Below are positions 8,635-16,933 of a DNA stretch of 28,574 nt, in pieces. A program made the translations under genes and the position numbers. Below the pieces are notes generated by a model that did no database searches, had not been told where the DNA came from, and worked only from the letters and a program-made list of their open reading frames with translations. Source of the stretch: a virus; IMG/VR virus record IMGVR_UViG_3300030098_004395, positions 1-28,574 of that record; one strand, given 5' to 3'. Position 1 is the stretch's first letter. Each line of letters opens with the position of its first letter.

Positions 8635-9441
8635 ATGGCAAAAACACTAGCAGAACTTCGTGAGATGCACAAGAATATGATGTCCGATAACAAGCCTACA
8701 ACCACAGGAGGTGGTGGAGGTAAGTCTGATTGGGCTACTTTTGAAGACGGAGACAATATGGTTCGTTTCCTCCCAGGCAAGGAAGACCCTCTGGAATTTT
8801 TTGTAGAGGGCGCTGTTCACAAGTATCAGGATGATCAGGGCATGTGGAGGAATTACAAATGTCGAAAGACTCAAAATGAGAAGTGCCCCATGTGTGAGTA
8901 CTATTTTGATCTGTGGAAGCGGCATAAAGCTTTGAATCTAGGCAAAGATGAGAACGGTCGAAACATCAGGTCCAAGTATGGTGATCTTGCCGTTAAGATT
9001 AAACCCAAGCCACGTTTCTACTCTACCGCAGTCATCAGATCTTTGGAGGAGGCTGGCGAGGATCCGGTAAAGTATGTGGCTATGAGTCAACAACTTTTTG
9101 ATCGCGTTATGCATGCTATGATCAGTGATGATTACCAGGATGAGGACGACCCCGATAACACGACTATCATTTCTCTTGAGAGAGGTAATGACTTCAATAT
9201 TAAGATCACTAGGCAGGGACAATTCCCTAGCTTTGTAGAGTCTTCTGCCAAATACAAGAAGACTCGCGCTGGAACACCCGCTCAGGTTGCTGAGTGGATG
9301 GATAATGAACTGAACCTTCAATCTCTCGTTGAGATTGATAGCTACGAGAAGGGGAAGGAACTCGTTATGAGTTTTGAAGCTTCTCTTAACCCTATTAGGA
9401 CCGAGACGACCTCGGACAGTGGGGAGGATTTACAAGTATGA
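8635..9441 (+). CDS. 32: Single-stranded DNA-binding protein, T4 gp32-like
   Basis: Coats single-stranded DNA during replication, recombination and repair. The first ~20 residues form a basic/polar arm, as in gp32, where it mediates cooperativity. A glycine run (GGGGG, 25-29) precedes the core. The core carries a zinc-binding His-Cys3 set: H62, C76, C84 and C87, matching the spacing style of T4 gp32 (H-x12-C-x9-C-x2-C). The KPKPRFYSTAVI block fits the OB fold. The tail contains acidic residues (SDSGEDLQV), although it is less acidic than that of T4. It is 268 residues long. A strong AAAGGAG lies eight bases before ATG, the best ribosome site in the window, as expected for an abundant protein. 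Confidence 0.9.
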   Translation: MAKTLAELREMHKNMMSDNKPTTTGGGGGKSDWATFEDGDNMVRFLPGKEDPLEFFVEGAVHKYQDDQGMWRNYKCRKTQNEKCPMCEYYFDLWKRHKALNLGKDENGRNIRSKYGDLAVKIKPKPRFYSTAVIRSLEEAGEDPVKYVAMSQQLFDRVMHAMISDDYQDEDDPDNTTIISLERGNDFNIKITRQGQFPSFVESSAKYKKTRAGTPAQVAEWMDNELNLQSLVEIDSYEKGKELVMSFEASLNPIRTETTSDSGEDLQV

Positions 9442-10004
9442 TGAATAAGAAATTTTGGTTTACAGCCTTCTTCGCTACTGTGATGGGCTTGTTATGTACT
9501 GGTTGTGCTTTAGCGGAAAGTCTTTTCGCTGATAAAGTAGTCACTACCATTGGAAACGTGCGTCCTGAGGCTCGCGGTGAGGTGGTTCCGGCTGACCTAG
9601 GGATGTTGCCACCAGAAGTTGCAGGTAAAATGGCAGCTACAGGCGAAACTTTGGTTCTGGTAGACAAAGCTCACATTCTAGATCCTACGGCAGATGTCGT
9701 GGATGTGATGGACCCTGGTTCTGAAGCTTTGGACTCAGCAATTAGCATGGCTCTTGGTGGCTTAAACACAGTGTTCCCAGGAGTTGCTGCTCTTGAGGGT
9801 CTTGGGCTTTTATTCTCTAAGAGGAAGCGTAAACACTATGGAGCGGCTGTAAAGGCTGCTGTTCCTGGAAATGGCAAGATGGAACTCAAAGACGCTGTGC
9901 TGTCTCTTGGAAAGGCCATCGGCGCCTCTCACAGTTCTGAAGGATCGAAGAAGGTCTTTGAGGACGAAGTTGCGAAACCTACGGCTTCGGAACAAAAAAC
10001 ATGA
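9438..10004 (+). CDS. Putative exported or lipoprotein-like membrane protein
   Basis: A 188-residue protein with a clear N-terminal signal: MMNKK, a hydrophobic stretch to residue ~20, then CTGC (20-23, possible lipobox) and ALAES (24-28, possible signal peptidase I site after A26). Either processing route is possible. A second hydrophobic stretch (about 99-125, ISMALGGLNTVFPGVAALEG) is followed by a basic KRKRKHYGAAVKAAV segment and a C-terminal region with SHSSEGSKKVF. I have an impression of similar proteins in marine phages but cannot name a function. It starts in an ATGA overlap with the gp32-like stop and heads a run of three membrane proteins, which could be involved in lysis or in envelope modification (inference). 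Confidence 0.7.
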   Translation: MMNKKFWFTAFFATVMGLLCTGCALAESLFADKVVTTIGNVRPEARGEVVPADLGMLPPEVAGKMAATGETLVLVDKAHILDPTADVVDVMDPGSEALDSAISMALGGLNTVFPGVAALEGLGLLFSKRKRKHYGAAVKAAVPGNGKMELKDAVLSLGKAIGASHSSEGSKKVFEDEVAKPTASEQKT

Positions 10005-10186
10005 ATGATTCTCAACAAAAAGAAATCCAACGAGCACGGATGCTAGTGCTCGTTGGTGCAGGGCTTTCCTTCTTATTTTCTGTGAGCCTATGGTTCTATG
10101 GGATGAGGGATGAAGGATTGTTTGTTGGTTTGTGGGTTCCCTCTATACTGGGGCTTGGAAACTTGGTATTGTGCCGCGATGGTTGA
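10001..10186 (+). CDS. Small two-helix membrane protein
   Basis: A 61-residue protein with a charged N-terminus (MNDSQQKEIQRAR), a hydrophobic segment (about 14-33, MLVLVGAGLSFLFSVSLWFY), a short charged turn (GMRDEG), and a second hydrophobic segment (LFVGLWVPSILGLGNLVL) ending in CRDG. It starts in an ATGA overlap with the preceding gene. The hairpin topology and small size are compatible with a holin or other membrane effector, but nothing specific can be seen. Confidence 0.65.
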   Translation: MNDSQQKEIQRARMLVLVGAGLSFLFSVSLWFYGMRDEGLFVGLWVPSILGLGNLVLCRDG

Positions 10187-10277
10187 TTACGTAATCTTCA
10201 TCTTTGGACTGTGTGTAACAGTCATCGTTGGTTCTGGATTGGCTACGCTTATTATTTCAAATAATCGTAAGTCTTAA
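10179..10277 (+). CDS. Tiny single-helix membrane protein (32 aa)
   Basis: ATG 10179 to TAA 10275-10277 encodes 32 residues: MVDYV, then a continuous hydrophobic helix (IFIFGLCVTVIVGSGLATLI), then a polar basic tail (SNNRKS). It overlaps the previous gene by eight bases, which is typical of this operon, and is the last gene before the terminator at 10303. The composition is that of a genuine single-pass peptide rather than random reading. Its function is unknown, and its small size keeps confidence moderate. Confidence 0.55.
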   Translation: MVDYVIFIFGLCVTVIVGSGLATLIISNNRKS

Positions 10278-10302
10278 AAAAACGAAGAGAGAATCATAGT
10301 TT

Positions 10303-10337
10303 CTAACTCAGGTTATATGCCTGAGTTAGTTTTTTTT
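10303..10337 (+). terminator. Rho-independent terminator ending the gp32-membrane operon
   Basis: A perfect 10-bp stem, CTAACTCAGG (10303-10312) with CCTGAGTTAG (10320-10329), has a seven-base loop TTATATG and is followed by eight T residues (10330-10337). It separates the replication operon from the glycan island. The open frame that begins at 10317 lies across this hairpin, so the next gene must start further downstream. Confidence 0.93.
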
Positions 10338-10349
10338 ATACACACATGG

Positions 10350-10356
10350 CTATTAT
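10350..10356 (+). promoter_or_regulatory. CTATTAT -10-like box at the head of the glycan island
   Basis: CTATTAT ends five bases before ATG 10362 and lies just after the terminator, where a new promoter is needed. No -35 element is seen. It is one mismatch from the CTATAAT consensus found before other genes. Confidence 0.6.
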
Positions 10357-10361
10357 GTCTT

Positions 10362-11522
10362 ATGCGTAAATTAAAGATACTGGTTGTATATGCAAATCAT
10401 GGTGGGTGCAGCTATTACAGGCAGTTATCCCCGATGAAAATGATGCAAGAGGAATTGTCGGATAAGGTAGAAGTTAGATACACCGACAACCCATTGGAGG
10501 TTGACCCTGAAAAAAAGATTCAACCTCCTCCTGAGCAGCTTAAAGACTTAAACTGGTGTGACATCGTATTTGTAGCCAATATATTAAAATACGGTGGGCC
10601 TTACACAGCTAGAGTAATTGGTCTAGGTAAGCAACTTGGTAAATTTGTTCATTTTGATACTGATGATCTTCTCACAGATTTATATGAAGAGCATCACCTT
10701 TTTGAAACTTACAAAACTCACAAATTAGATGAGATCACTAAATTCTGTTATCATACAGCAGATTTGGTGACGGTAACTCAACTTAAGTTTGCGAACAGAA
10801 TTAAACCTTTTATTGGAAAATGTTTAGCAATTATAAAGAATGTAATTGATTACTCTCTACCTGCTTGGAATCACCCGAGAAGCAAGGCTAAGTTTACAAG
10901 AATTGGTTACGCGGCTGGTATTCACCATAGGGGAGATGTAAAAGTGTTTAACGCTGTTCCTCACCTCGTAAATCAAAAAGTTGGGAGAGAAAATGTGCAG
11001 TGGAATTTCTATGGACATCCTCCAAAGGATCCTAAGAAGAAGGGAACTTGGGAGGCTGCTGTCTGGCCTGAATACATGCGTGAGCTTCTAAGTGGCTTCA
11101 AGGGCCAGAAGAACTACAATATTCACTACGCATTACCTCCAGACTCTTACGGTCGCTACTACGCCGATATGGACGTTGCGATAGCTCCTCTACAGATGAA
11201 TCAATTTAATGATTCTAAATCTGATATTAAAGTTGCAGAATGTTCTAGGTATAAGATACCCTTGGTAGCTAGCAACGTGGGGTGTTATGACGACACTATT
11301 GTAAACGGAGAGACAGGATATCTAATCGATCATGACGCACCCAGAAGCGAATGGGTTAAAATTCTTTCTAAGCTTTGTAAGGATAAAAATCACAGAATTG
11401 AATTAGGTAAAAACTTGCACGATCGTACCAAAGATTTATTTGATGGTAGAAAGCAAACTCACGCTAGATATGACTTGTATCTTAGAGCCATAAAAGATAC
11501 GGGATACAAGTTAAATGATTAA
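10362..11522 (+). CDS. GT-B (GT4-like) glycosyltransferase
   Basis: A 386-residue protein likely to transfer a sugar from a nucleotide-sugar donor. The N-terminal domain begins MRKLKILVVYANHGGCSYYR, a GT-B-like opening. The C-terminal domain has DSKSDIKVAECSRYKIPLVA, with the E of the GT4 donor-site EAxxxGxP-like motif, followed by NVGCYDDTIVNGETGYLI, the characteristic NGETG loop. Acceptor and sugar are not predictable. I place the start at ATG 10362 rather than the longer ATG 10317, because the latter lies in the terminator stem and a -10-like box sits at 10350-10356. It overlaps the next gene by eight bases and heads the island. Confidence 0.85.
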   Translation: MRKLKILVVYANHGGCSYYRQLSPMKMMQEELSDKVEVRYTDNPLEVDPEKKIQPPPEQLKDLNWCDIVFVANILKYGGPYTARVIGLGKQLGKFVHFDTDDLLTDLYEEHHLFETYKTHKLDEITKFCYHTADLVTVTQLKFANRIKPFIGKCLAIIKNVIDYSLPAWNHPRSKAKFTRIGYAAGIHHRGDVKVFNAVPHLVNQKVGRENVQWNFYGHPPKDPKKKGTWEAAVWPEYMRELLSGFKGQKNYNIHYALPPDSYGRYYADMDVAIAPLQMNQFNDSKSDIKVAECSRYKIPLVASNVGCYDDTIVNGETGYLIDHDAPRSEWVKILSKLCKDKNHRIELGKNLHDRTKDLFDGRKQTHARYDLYLRAIKDTGYKLND

Positions 11523-12291
11523 AGTTATAAGTGGATGGGGTGGCCCAGGGGGCTCGACCGTAGCTTTTAATAACCTCGTTAATTTACTTAACGAGAAAGG
11601 ACGCGCAGCGTGCCTGTACACTCCTACTAAGTGGGAAGGTGTTACTTGTAGGTGGGACGCTCAAAGTAATTTAAAGTTTAGCAAGAATGATATCGTCATT
11701 TATCATTTTATGAAATTTACTAAGCGTCCTCCTGTTGAAAAAATTATTCTGTCTTGCCATGAAACTCAAGTGTTTCCGATAAAGAAGCAAGAAGATTTGA
11801 TTTATGATGACATTCATTTTGTCTCTGAATTTCAAAAAGAGTGGCAAGGAGTTGAGGGCAATGTAATACCTAATGTTGTTCAAAAATATCCTCCTAGGAA
11901 TAATAAATTTAAAGTGAAAAGTGCTGGTATAATTGGCAGCATAGACTCTAACAAGAGAACTCACCGCTCTATAGAGAGAGCCGTAGATGACGGACATAAG
12001 GATATTAGGCTTTACGGGGCGATCACAGATCAATCATATTTCAATAGTGAGGTATTGCCCTTATTAGGCGATAAAGTCTCTTACAGGGGCATTGCAAGCG
12101 ATATGAGCCTTGTTTATGACGCGATCACGGATGTGTATCACTCACCCGAACTAGAAACTTTTAATCTCATAAAGCCTGAGTGTGATTTCGCAAAAGTAAA
12201 TTACCATGGTGATGAGGGCAATGACACTAAGGCTGAATACTGGGATGACCAAGCCATCTACAGCGCATGGAAGAAATTACTACACAACTAA
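11515..12291 (+). CDS. Short GT-B-like glycosyltransferase
   Basis: A 258-residue protein. The N-terminus MIKVISGWGGPGGSTVAFNN resembles the glycine-rich acceptor-domain loop of GT-B enzymes. Later segments (IHFVSEFQKEW, NVIPNVVQK, GIIGSIDSNKRTHRSIERA) match the linker and the start of the donor domain in GT4-type proteins. The donor-domain end is short: after VYHSPELETFNLIKPE only ~45 residues remain, so this is a compact or reduced transferase. Its substrate is unknown. It lies between two other transferases and overlaps both (8 and 25 bases). Confidence 0.65.
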   Translation: MIKVISGWGGPGGSTVAFNNLVNLLNEKGRAACLYTPTKWEGVTCRWDAQSNLKFSKNDIVIYHFMKFTKRPPVEKIILSCHETQVFPIKKQEDLIYDDIHFVSEFQKEWQGVEGNVIPNVVQKYPPRNNKFKVKSAGIIGSIDSNKRTHRSIERAVDDGHKDIRLYGAITDQSYFNSEVLPLLGDKVSYRGIASDMSLVYDAITDVYHSPELETFNLIKPECDFAKVNYHGDEGNDTKAEYWDDQAIYSAWKKLLHN

Positions 12292-12866
12292 ATTCTATCT
12301 CAACCATATTGATAAATTTGGATGAGGCTGTAGAGAGATTAGAAAAGTCTAAAAAACTTTTAGAATCAATAGGTCAGCCTTTTCAAAGGTTCAGTGGTGT
12401 TAAGCATGAGAAGGGGATCATAGGTTGTGGCATGTCTCACCTAGCTCTCCTATCAAATATTAAGCCCAATTGTCTAATTCTAGAGGATGATATAGGTTTA
12501 ACAGAGCATTTTAAACCTAGTCTTAGGATTCCTAAAAATACAGATGCAATTTACTTAGGAGTTTCTGATCATGGATTTGTAAAGATAAGTCCTCATGGTC
12601 ATCGTGGTGCTGTTCTGGCCTCAAGACATTGTAACGATTATAAGAAAGTGTACAACATGTGCTCTACTCATGCTATCCTATACCTATCAGAAAGATATAT
12701 TAAAGCTTGCGCTCAAGTTATACACTCTTGTTTGGAATCAAATACTGCCTTTGACGTAGGGCTAGCCTCCATACATAGGCATTTCAACATACTCACACCC
12801 AACGACCCATACTTTTATCAGACTGAACAACCTCAATATACTAAACAGTCTGTGCCTTTATTTTAG
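12267..12866 (+). CDS. Glycosyltransferase family 25 (LPS-type) protein
   Basis: A 199-residue protein with the GT25 layout: ILINLDEAVERLEKSKKLL (14-32), then FQRFSGV, then GIIGCGMSHLALL, then the DxD-like LILEDDI. Family members transfer galactose or related sugars in lipooligosaccharide cores. Here the acceptor is unknown. The domain covers most of the protein. It starts 25 bases inside the previous gene and is followed by a promoter-like box at 12875. Confidence 0.8.
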   Translation: MEEITTQLNSISTILINLDEAVERLEKSKKLLESIGQPFQRFSGVKHEKGIIGCGMSHLALLSNIKPNCLILEDDIGLTEHFKPSLRIPKNTDAIYLGVSDHGFVKISPHGHRGAVLASRHCNDYKKVYNMCSTHAILYLSERYIKACAQVIHSCLESNTAFDVGLASIHRHFNILTPNDPYFYQTEQPQYTKQSVPLF

Positions 12867-12874
12867 AACTAATA

Positions 12875-12881
12875 CTATAAT
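12875..12881 (+). promoter_or_regulatory. CTATAAT -10-like box before the FkbM gene
   Basis: This is a perfect CTATAAT five bases before ATG 12887. The flanks (AATACTATAAT) are identical to those of the box at 23875. No -35 element and no Shine-Dalgarno sequence are seen, so a transcript would start at the ATG. Confidence 0.7.
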
Positions 12882-12886
12882 ATTCT

Positions 12887-13480
12887 ATGAATGAATTTCA
12901 GCGTTGGTTTGGTGATGATGGCGACAACACCCATTTACTTAATTATGAATTGTCGAAAGATAGCGTTGTGTTGGATATTGGCGGCTATCGTGGAGACTTT
13001 GCTCATGATATTCACAGTAAGTATGGATGCCAAGTGCATATATTTGAGCCTATCTCCAGCTTCTACGATTTTATAGTTGACAGGTTCAAAGAGGTAGAAG
13101 ATGTACATGTTCATAATTTTGGAATAGCTGATGAAGACTCCAGCGTTAAAATCAGCTTGAACGGTGATGAATCCAGTGTCTTCAAAGAGGGTAAGATCAT
13201 GGAGGACATCTCTTTAAGGGGAGTTTCAGATGTTCTAAAAGAGTTATCACTTGATAGAATAGATTTGGCTAAGGTTAATATTGAAGGTGGAGAGTATCCT
13301 CTTCTGTCGCATTTAATAGAGACTAAGCTGATAGAAAGAATATCTAATATTCAAATTCAATTTCACACCTTTGCTGACCCAGATGGGATGAGAAGATTTG
13401 CACTCAGAAATAAACTCAAAGAAACACACAACGAAAAGTTCAATTACGAATTTGTGTGGGAAGGGTGGCAATTAAAGTGA
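12887..13480 (+). CDS. FkbM-family methyltransferase
   Basis: A 197-residue SAM-dependent methyltransferase, probably methylating a sugar hydroxyl in the glycan. The SAM motif is VVLDIGGYRGDFA (27-39), then VHIFEP (50-55, the acidic residue binding the ribose), and the FkbM-typical LAKVNIEGGEYPLL in the second half. The length is normal for the FkbM core. The start at ATG 12887 is set by the CTATAAT box; an ATG four bases later is in another frame. Its stop overlaps the next gene in a GTGA. Confidence 0.85.
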   Translation: MNEFQRWFGDDGDNTHLLNYELSKDSVVLDIGGYRGDFAHDIHSKYGCQVHIFEPISSFYDFIVDRFKEVEDVHVHNFGIADEDSSVKISLNGDESSVFKEGKIMEDISLRGVSDVLKELSLDRIDLAKVNIEGGEYPLLSHLIETKLIERISNIQIQFHTFADPDGMRRFALRNKLKETHNEKFNYEFVWEGWQLK

Positions 13481-14382
13481 ACACAGTTAAGGTAGCCATC
13501 ACTTGCCCCTGGGGTTTACCCAGCAGTGAGTTACGCGAGATGTTTAAAAAGCTAACTCCTAAGCATGATGGTGTGTGGGAGAATTTAGTAATTGTAGAAG
13601 ACATCTATGATGCTGACTGGATTATCGCAAGTGAGCAGGTAGATCCCTCAATATCTTTAGATGATATTGATCAGAACAAAGTTATACTTTTTGAGAGAGA
13701 GCCTCCTTGGATAAGAACTCCTAATTGGGACAGATATACGACCCCATACAAGTTTAGATATTCTAATGGAGATTTCTACAGAGTTTGTGAGTGGTCCTCC
13801 AAGCATACCTACAGCGAAATGCTAAACTTTAAAAGGGAGAAAAGAACTAAAAAGCTTTGCACCATAGTTAGCAATAAACGCATGTGCATGGGGCATCTGA
13901 AGCGTCTACAGTTTATTAAAAGATTTTGTAATCGCTACCCTGGCGTGATGGACGTATATGGTATCGGTATGGATCAAGAGGGCTTAGGAGATGACTTCAA
14001 AGAATTCTCTACTTTTGGAGATAATGAAAAGTTTGATTGGGCAAAACAATACGATTACTGTTTAACCCTGGAGAATGACAGCGGCCTAGGTTGTGCTAGT
14101 GAAAAACTTTCGGATGTTTTCATGGCGTACACGGTTCCAATTTACTGGGGCTCAACAAATGTTGATACTTACTTCTCACCTAAATCGTTTTATAAGCTGG
14201 ACATTACACAAGAGAATGCAGAGCAGGAACTTTTAGATATAATATCTAAACCTGTTGAATCTGATTTGATTGATGAAATCTCTAAATCGCGAGAAAAAAT
14301 AATGAATGTTTATAGTTGGCTTCCTACGGCGAAGAGAATTATAGAAGGTGAGTATGACGATCTAGTGGGATTAAAAAATTGA
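13477..14382 (+). CDS. GT10-type (alpha-1,3/4-fucosyltransferase-like) glycosyltransferase
   Basis: A 301-residue protein of the GT10 type, whose members use GDP-fucose. The diagnostic C-terminal donor region reads ASEKLSDVFMAYTVPIYWGS, equivalent to the EKL-x5-GTVPVYWG motif. A preceding LTLENDSG matches the conserved xxENS block. The presence of GDP-mannose dehydratase in the same island fits a GDP-6-deoxyhexose donor. I use GTG 13477, in a GTGA overlap with the FkbM stop, as at the gp47-like gene. An earlier GTG at 13456 would add seven residues. Isoleucine AUA codons are frequent here (about eight by eye). Confidence 0.78.
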   Translation: MNTVKVAITCPWGLPSSELREMFKKLTPKHDGVWENLVIVEDIYDADWIIASEQVDPSISLDDIDQNKVILFEREPPWIRTPNWDRYTTPYKFRYSNGDFYRVCEWSSKHTYSEMLNFKREKRTKKLCTIVSNKRMCMGHLKRLQFIKRFCNRYPGVMDVYGIGMDQEGLGDDFKEFSTFGDNEKFDWAKQYDYCLTLENDSGLGCASEKLSDVFMAYTVPIYWGSTNVDTYFSPKSFYKLDITQENAEQELLDIISKPVESDLIDEISKSREKIMNVYSWLPTAKRIIEGEYDDLVGLKN

Positions 14383-15224
14383 GAACGCAACTACATGAGT
14401 ACAACGGAATACACAAAGGCGAGACTGGATATATTGTAGGCACATCTCCTTATCTAAATAATTTAACACAGAGGGATATACAATTTTTAAAAGGTAAACC
14501 CTCAATTGGAGTTAACTTAGCTTACGAAGGAGCCAATTGGATTTCTTACGCAATCTCGGCACACATAGCAAATGCCGTCTATTTGTTTGAGTATTGCAAT
14601 AAAGAAATTCCTATTTTCGTAGACTACAACAACGTTGAAAAGAAAAGAGCCTTCTCATACATGGACAATCTATTTTGGAATCAGGATAGAGTTGTTCACT
14701 TCTCTGCTGACCCAAAAGGTCCTTTAGATAAATTCAAAAGCGAAACAGATATATCTTTAAAGGGCGACACCAGCATCCTTCTGTTGGCTACACATCTGGC
14801 TTACATTATGGGCTTTCAGAATATCGTATACATTGGGTTTGATGAGACCTCTGCCTCTCATTACTGGGATGAGAATTTAGAATTAAAGAATAAAATAAGA
14901 AAAGGCTTGAGCGACATTGTAGAGAGTAAGAAGTATTGTAACGGAGGTTCGTACAATCCAGCCTCTCTGTGGGATGTTCATCATAGTGTTCATGGAGAGA
15001 TAGAATGGTTGTTAGGGAGACTTCCTGCCCTGCCTAATATCACTTTCGGGTCTCCTGAAGAAAAAGCTAATAGATCTTTTGGTAATCACTCTGCCATGAA
15101 CGTAGCACTATTCTCTCAATACGTTAAATTTTTAAATGATAACGGGGTGGGAACTTACACCTTATCAGACACCGGCATAACCTTACAATCTGGATGTAGT
15201 AAATTGGACTCCTTGGATCTATAA
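14379..15224 (+). CDS. Maf/DUF115-like protein (Rossmann-fold, sugar-linked)
   Basis: A 281-residue protein. The N-terminal segment KGETGYIVGTSPYLNNL (13-29) followed by KPSIGVNLAYEG, and later TSILLLATHLAYIMGFQNIVYIGFDE, resemble the DUF115/MAF_flag10 fold. That fold occurs in flagellin nonulosonate transferases (Maf) and in phage glycan clusters. Sitting directly before CMP-sugar synthase and nonulosonate synthase genes, it is a good candidate for the transferase that uses the CMP-sugar (inference). The start appears to be TTG 14379, overlapping the previous TGA as TTGA. No ATG is available nearby, so the exact start is less certain. Confidence 0.65.
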   Translation: MRTQLHEYNGIHKGETGYIVGTSPYLNNLTQRDIQFLKGKPSIGVNLAYEGANWISYAISAHIANAVYLFEYCNKEIPIFVDYNNVEKKRAFSYMDNLFWNQDRVVHFSADPKGPLDKFKSETDISLKGDTSILLLATHLAYIMGFQNIVYIGFDETSASHYWDENLELKNKIRKGLSDIVESKKYCNGGSYNPASLWDVHHSVHGEIEWLLGRLPALPNITFGSPEEKANRSFGNHSAMNVALFSQYVKFLNDNGVGTYTLSDTGITLQSGCSKLDSLDL

Positions 15225-15225
15225 T
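15219..15225 (+). promoter_or_regulatory. CTATAAT -10-like box before the CMP-sugar synthase gene
   Basis: A perfect CTATAAT overlaps the stop codon region of the previous gene and ends six bases before ATG 15232. No -35 element is seen. Confidence 0.65.
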
Positions 15226-15231
15226 AGATTC

Positions 15232-15912
15232 ATGATTAGGAACGTGGCCGTAATTCCTGCTCGCGCTGGCAGTAAACGCATAAAAGATAAAAATATAAAA
15301 TCTTTTTGTGGAAAGCCTTTGATAGACTACGCTATTAACGAAGCTTTGGGAAGTGATTTGTTTGATGAAGTGTTTGTCTCTACTGACTCCAGAGAGATAG
15401 CTGACATCGCTATAAAATGTGGCGCAAAGGTCCCTTACTATAGAGCCCCACGCTTGTCGGATGATTTCACTCCCTTATGGGAGGTTACTTTAGACTTTTT
15501 AAAGAGATTTGAAGGAAAAAAATATGATTACTGTTGCACTCTATTCTGTAATCCTTTTGTAAGAAAAGAGAGTATCAAAGAATCTTATCTCAAGCTGATA
15601 CAAACTGATAAGGACCATTGCTTCAGTGTCAGAAAATTAGATTACCATCCAGGCAGAATCTTCACTGTAAACAATGACACCTGTGAAATGCTCTCACCGG
15701 GCAATTTCAACACTAGAACGCAGGATCTCCCCGTTTTTTATGAGGAGGCTGCTCAATTTAGATGGAGCAAGACAAATTTCAGTTCTCCGTTCTCGTATGA
15801 CTATAATAGCATAGCTTTCCCTATACCAGAAAGTCTAGTTTGCGATATAGACACTGAACAAGACTGGTCCCTTGCAGAGTTAAAATTTAAAAGGTTGTTT
15901 CATCATGAATAA
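15232..15912 (+). CDS. pseF: CMP-nonulosonate cytidylyltransferase (PseF/NeuA-like)
   Basis: Activates a nonulosonic (sialic-acid-like) sugar with CTP to the CMP-sugar. The N-terminal nucleotide-binding motif is IPARAGSKRIKDKNIKSFCG (8-27), followed by VSTDSREIADIA. The later RTQDLPVFYEEAAQFRWSK resembles the PseF (pseudaminic acid) version more than NeuA. At 226 residues it is the usual single-domain length. The start ATG is set by a CTATAAT box, and the stop overlaps the next gene by eight bases. NeuA for a different nonulosonate cannot be excluded. Confidence 0.85.
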   Translation: MIRNVAVIPARAGSKRIKDKNIKSFCGKPLIDYAINEALGSDLFDEVFVSTDSREIADIAIKCGAKVPYYRAPRLSDDFTPLWEVTLDFLKRFEGKKYDYCCTLFCNPFVRKESIKESYLKLIQTDKDHCFSVRKLDYHPGRIFTVNNDTCEMLSPGNFNTRTQDLPVFYEEAAQFRWSKTNFSSPFSYDYNSIAFPIPESLVCDIDTEQDWSLAELKFKRLFHHE

Positions 15913-16933
15913 AACATATTTTATAGCAGACATTGCCGCTAATCACGATGGTAACTTACAAAGAGCTAAAATGCTCTGTCAGTTAGCCAAAAATAGTGGC
16001 GCTGATGCAGTGAAATTTCAACACTTTGATTGCAAAAAACTTGTTAGTGATTATGGGTTTAAGAATTTAGGTGATAAACTCAGCCATCAATCCTCTTGGG
16101 ATAAGTCCATATATGAAGTTTACAAGGACGCTGAAGTTCCTACTGCATGGATGAACGATCTTAAGCAGTATTGTGATGCCATAGGTGTAGACTTATTTTC
16201 TACACCGTATGATCTTGACATGGTGGATCACTTAGATCCTTACGTTGATTGCTATAAGATAGGCTCTGGTGATATAGCGTTTGAGCCCATGCTCCACAAA
16301 GTGGCAAAGACTGGTAAAAAAGTGATGATAGCCACTGGAGCCGCTACTTTACCGGAGGTGATCAAAGCGGTAGAGATTCTAAAGACTTACAAGATCCCCA
16401 TAGTCTTAATGCAATGTAATACTAACTACACTGGCAGTGATGAAAACTTTGATTACATACACTTAAATGTTCTTCACACCTATAGAAAGATGTTTCCTGA
16501 TGTTACTCTAGGTTTGAGCGATCATACTCCCGGTAGCGTAACGGTGCTAGGCGCAATTAGCCTAGGTGCTACTGTCGTAGAGAAACATTTTACGGATGAC
16601 AATAGAAGGATCGGCCCCGATCACTCTTTTTCTATGACCCCTGAAACCTGGAAGAAGATGGTTAAGGATACGAGAGTTCTAGAGAGATCTTTGGGTGGCT
16701 CTGATAAAAAAGTTGAGGACAATGAAAAAGAAACTGTAGTGCTTCAACGTAGGTCAATTCGATTTACCAGAGACGTAGCTAAGGGAGACATCATTAATAT
16801 TGAAGATATCCAATTTCAACGTCCATGCCCTGAAGATGCGTTTAACATAAACAACTATGAGTCTCTTATAGGTAAACCCGCAGCCAGAGATTTTATAAAA
16901 GGAGATTACGTAAAGAAAGATGATATACTCTAA
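15905..16933 (+). CDS. pseI: Nonulosonate synthase (PseI/NeuB-like) with SAF domain
   Basis: Condenses phosphoenolpyruvate with a six-carbon amino-sugar to a nine-carbon nonulosonate. The N-terminal TIM-barrel has FIADIAANHDGN (6-17), DAVKFQHF, STPYDLDMVDHL, YKIGSGDI, LGLSDHTPG and VVEKHFTDD, all family landmarks. The first acidic residue, usually Glu (AE-x-x-x-NH), is Asp here. The last ~65 residues form a SAF (antifreeze-like) domain beginning near RRSIRFTRDVAKGDII. At 342 residues it is full length. It lies directly after the cytidylyltransferase, the normal pathway partner. Confidence 0.9.
   Translation: MNKTYFIADIAANHDGNLQRAKMLCQLAKNSGADAVKFQHFDCKKLVSDYGFKNLGDKLSHQSSWDKSIYEVYKDAEVPTAWMNDLKQYCDAIGVDLFSTPYDLDMVDHLDPYVDCYKIGSGDIAFEPMLHKVAKTGKKVMIATGAATLPEVIKAVEILKTYKIPIVLMQCNTNYTGSDENFDYIHLNVLHTYRKMFPDVTLGLSDHTPGSVTVLGAISLGATVVEKHFTDDNRRIGPDHSFSMTPETWKKMVKDTRVLERSLGGSDKKVEDNEKETVVLQRRSIRFTRDVAKGDIINIEDIQFQRPCPEDAFNINNYESLIGKPAARDFIKGDYVKKDDIL

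Noticed and set aside
10317-10361. A longer N-terminus for the first glycosyltransferase from ATG 10317
   Set aside because: The extra codons lie in the terminator stem and T-run and across the -10-like box. The GT-B opening begins at ATG 10362.
15796-15810. CTATAAT inside the pseF-like gene
   Set aside because: It encodes part of the protein (Tyr-Asn) and is followed by no start codon at the usual distance, so it is probably a chance occurrence.
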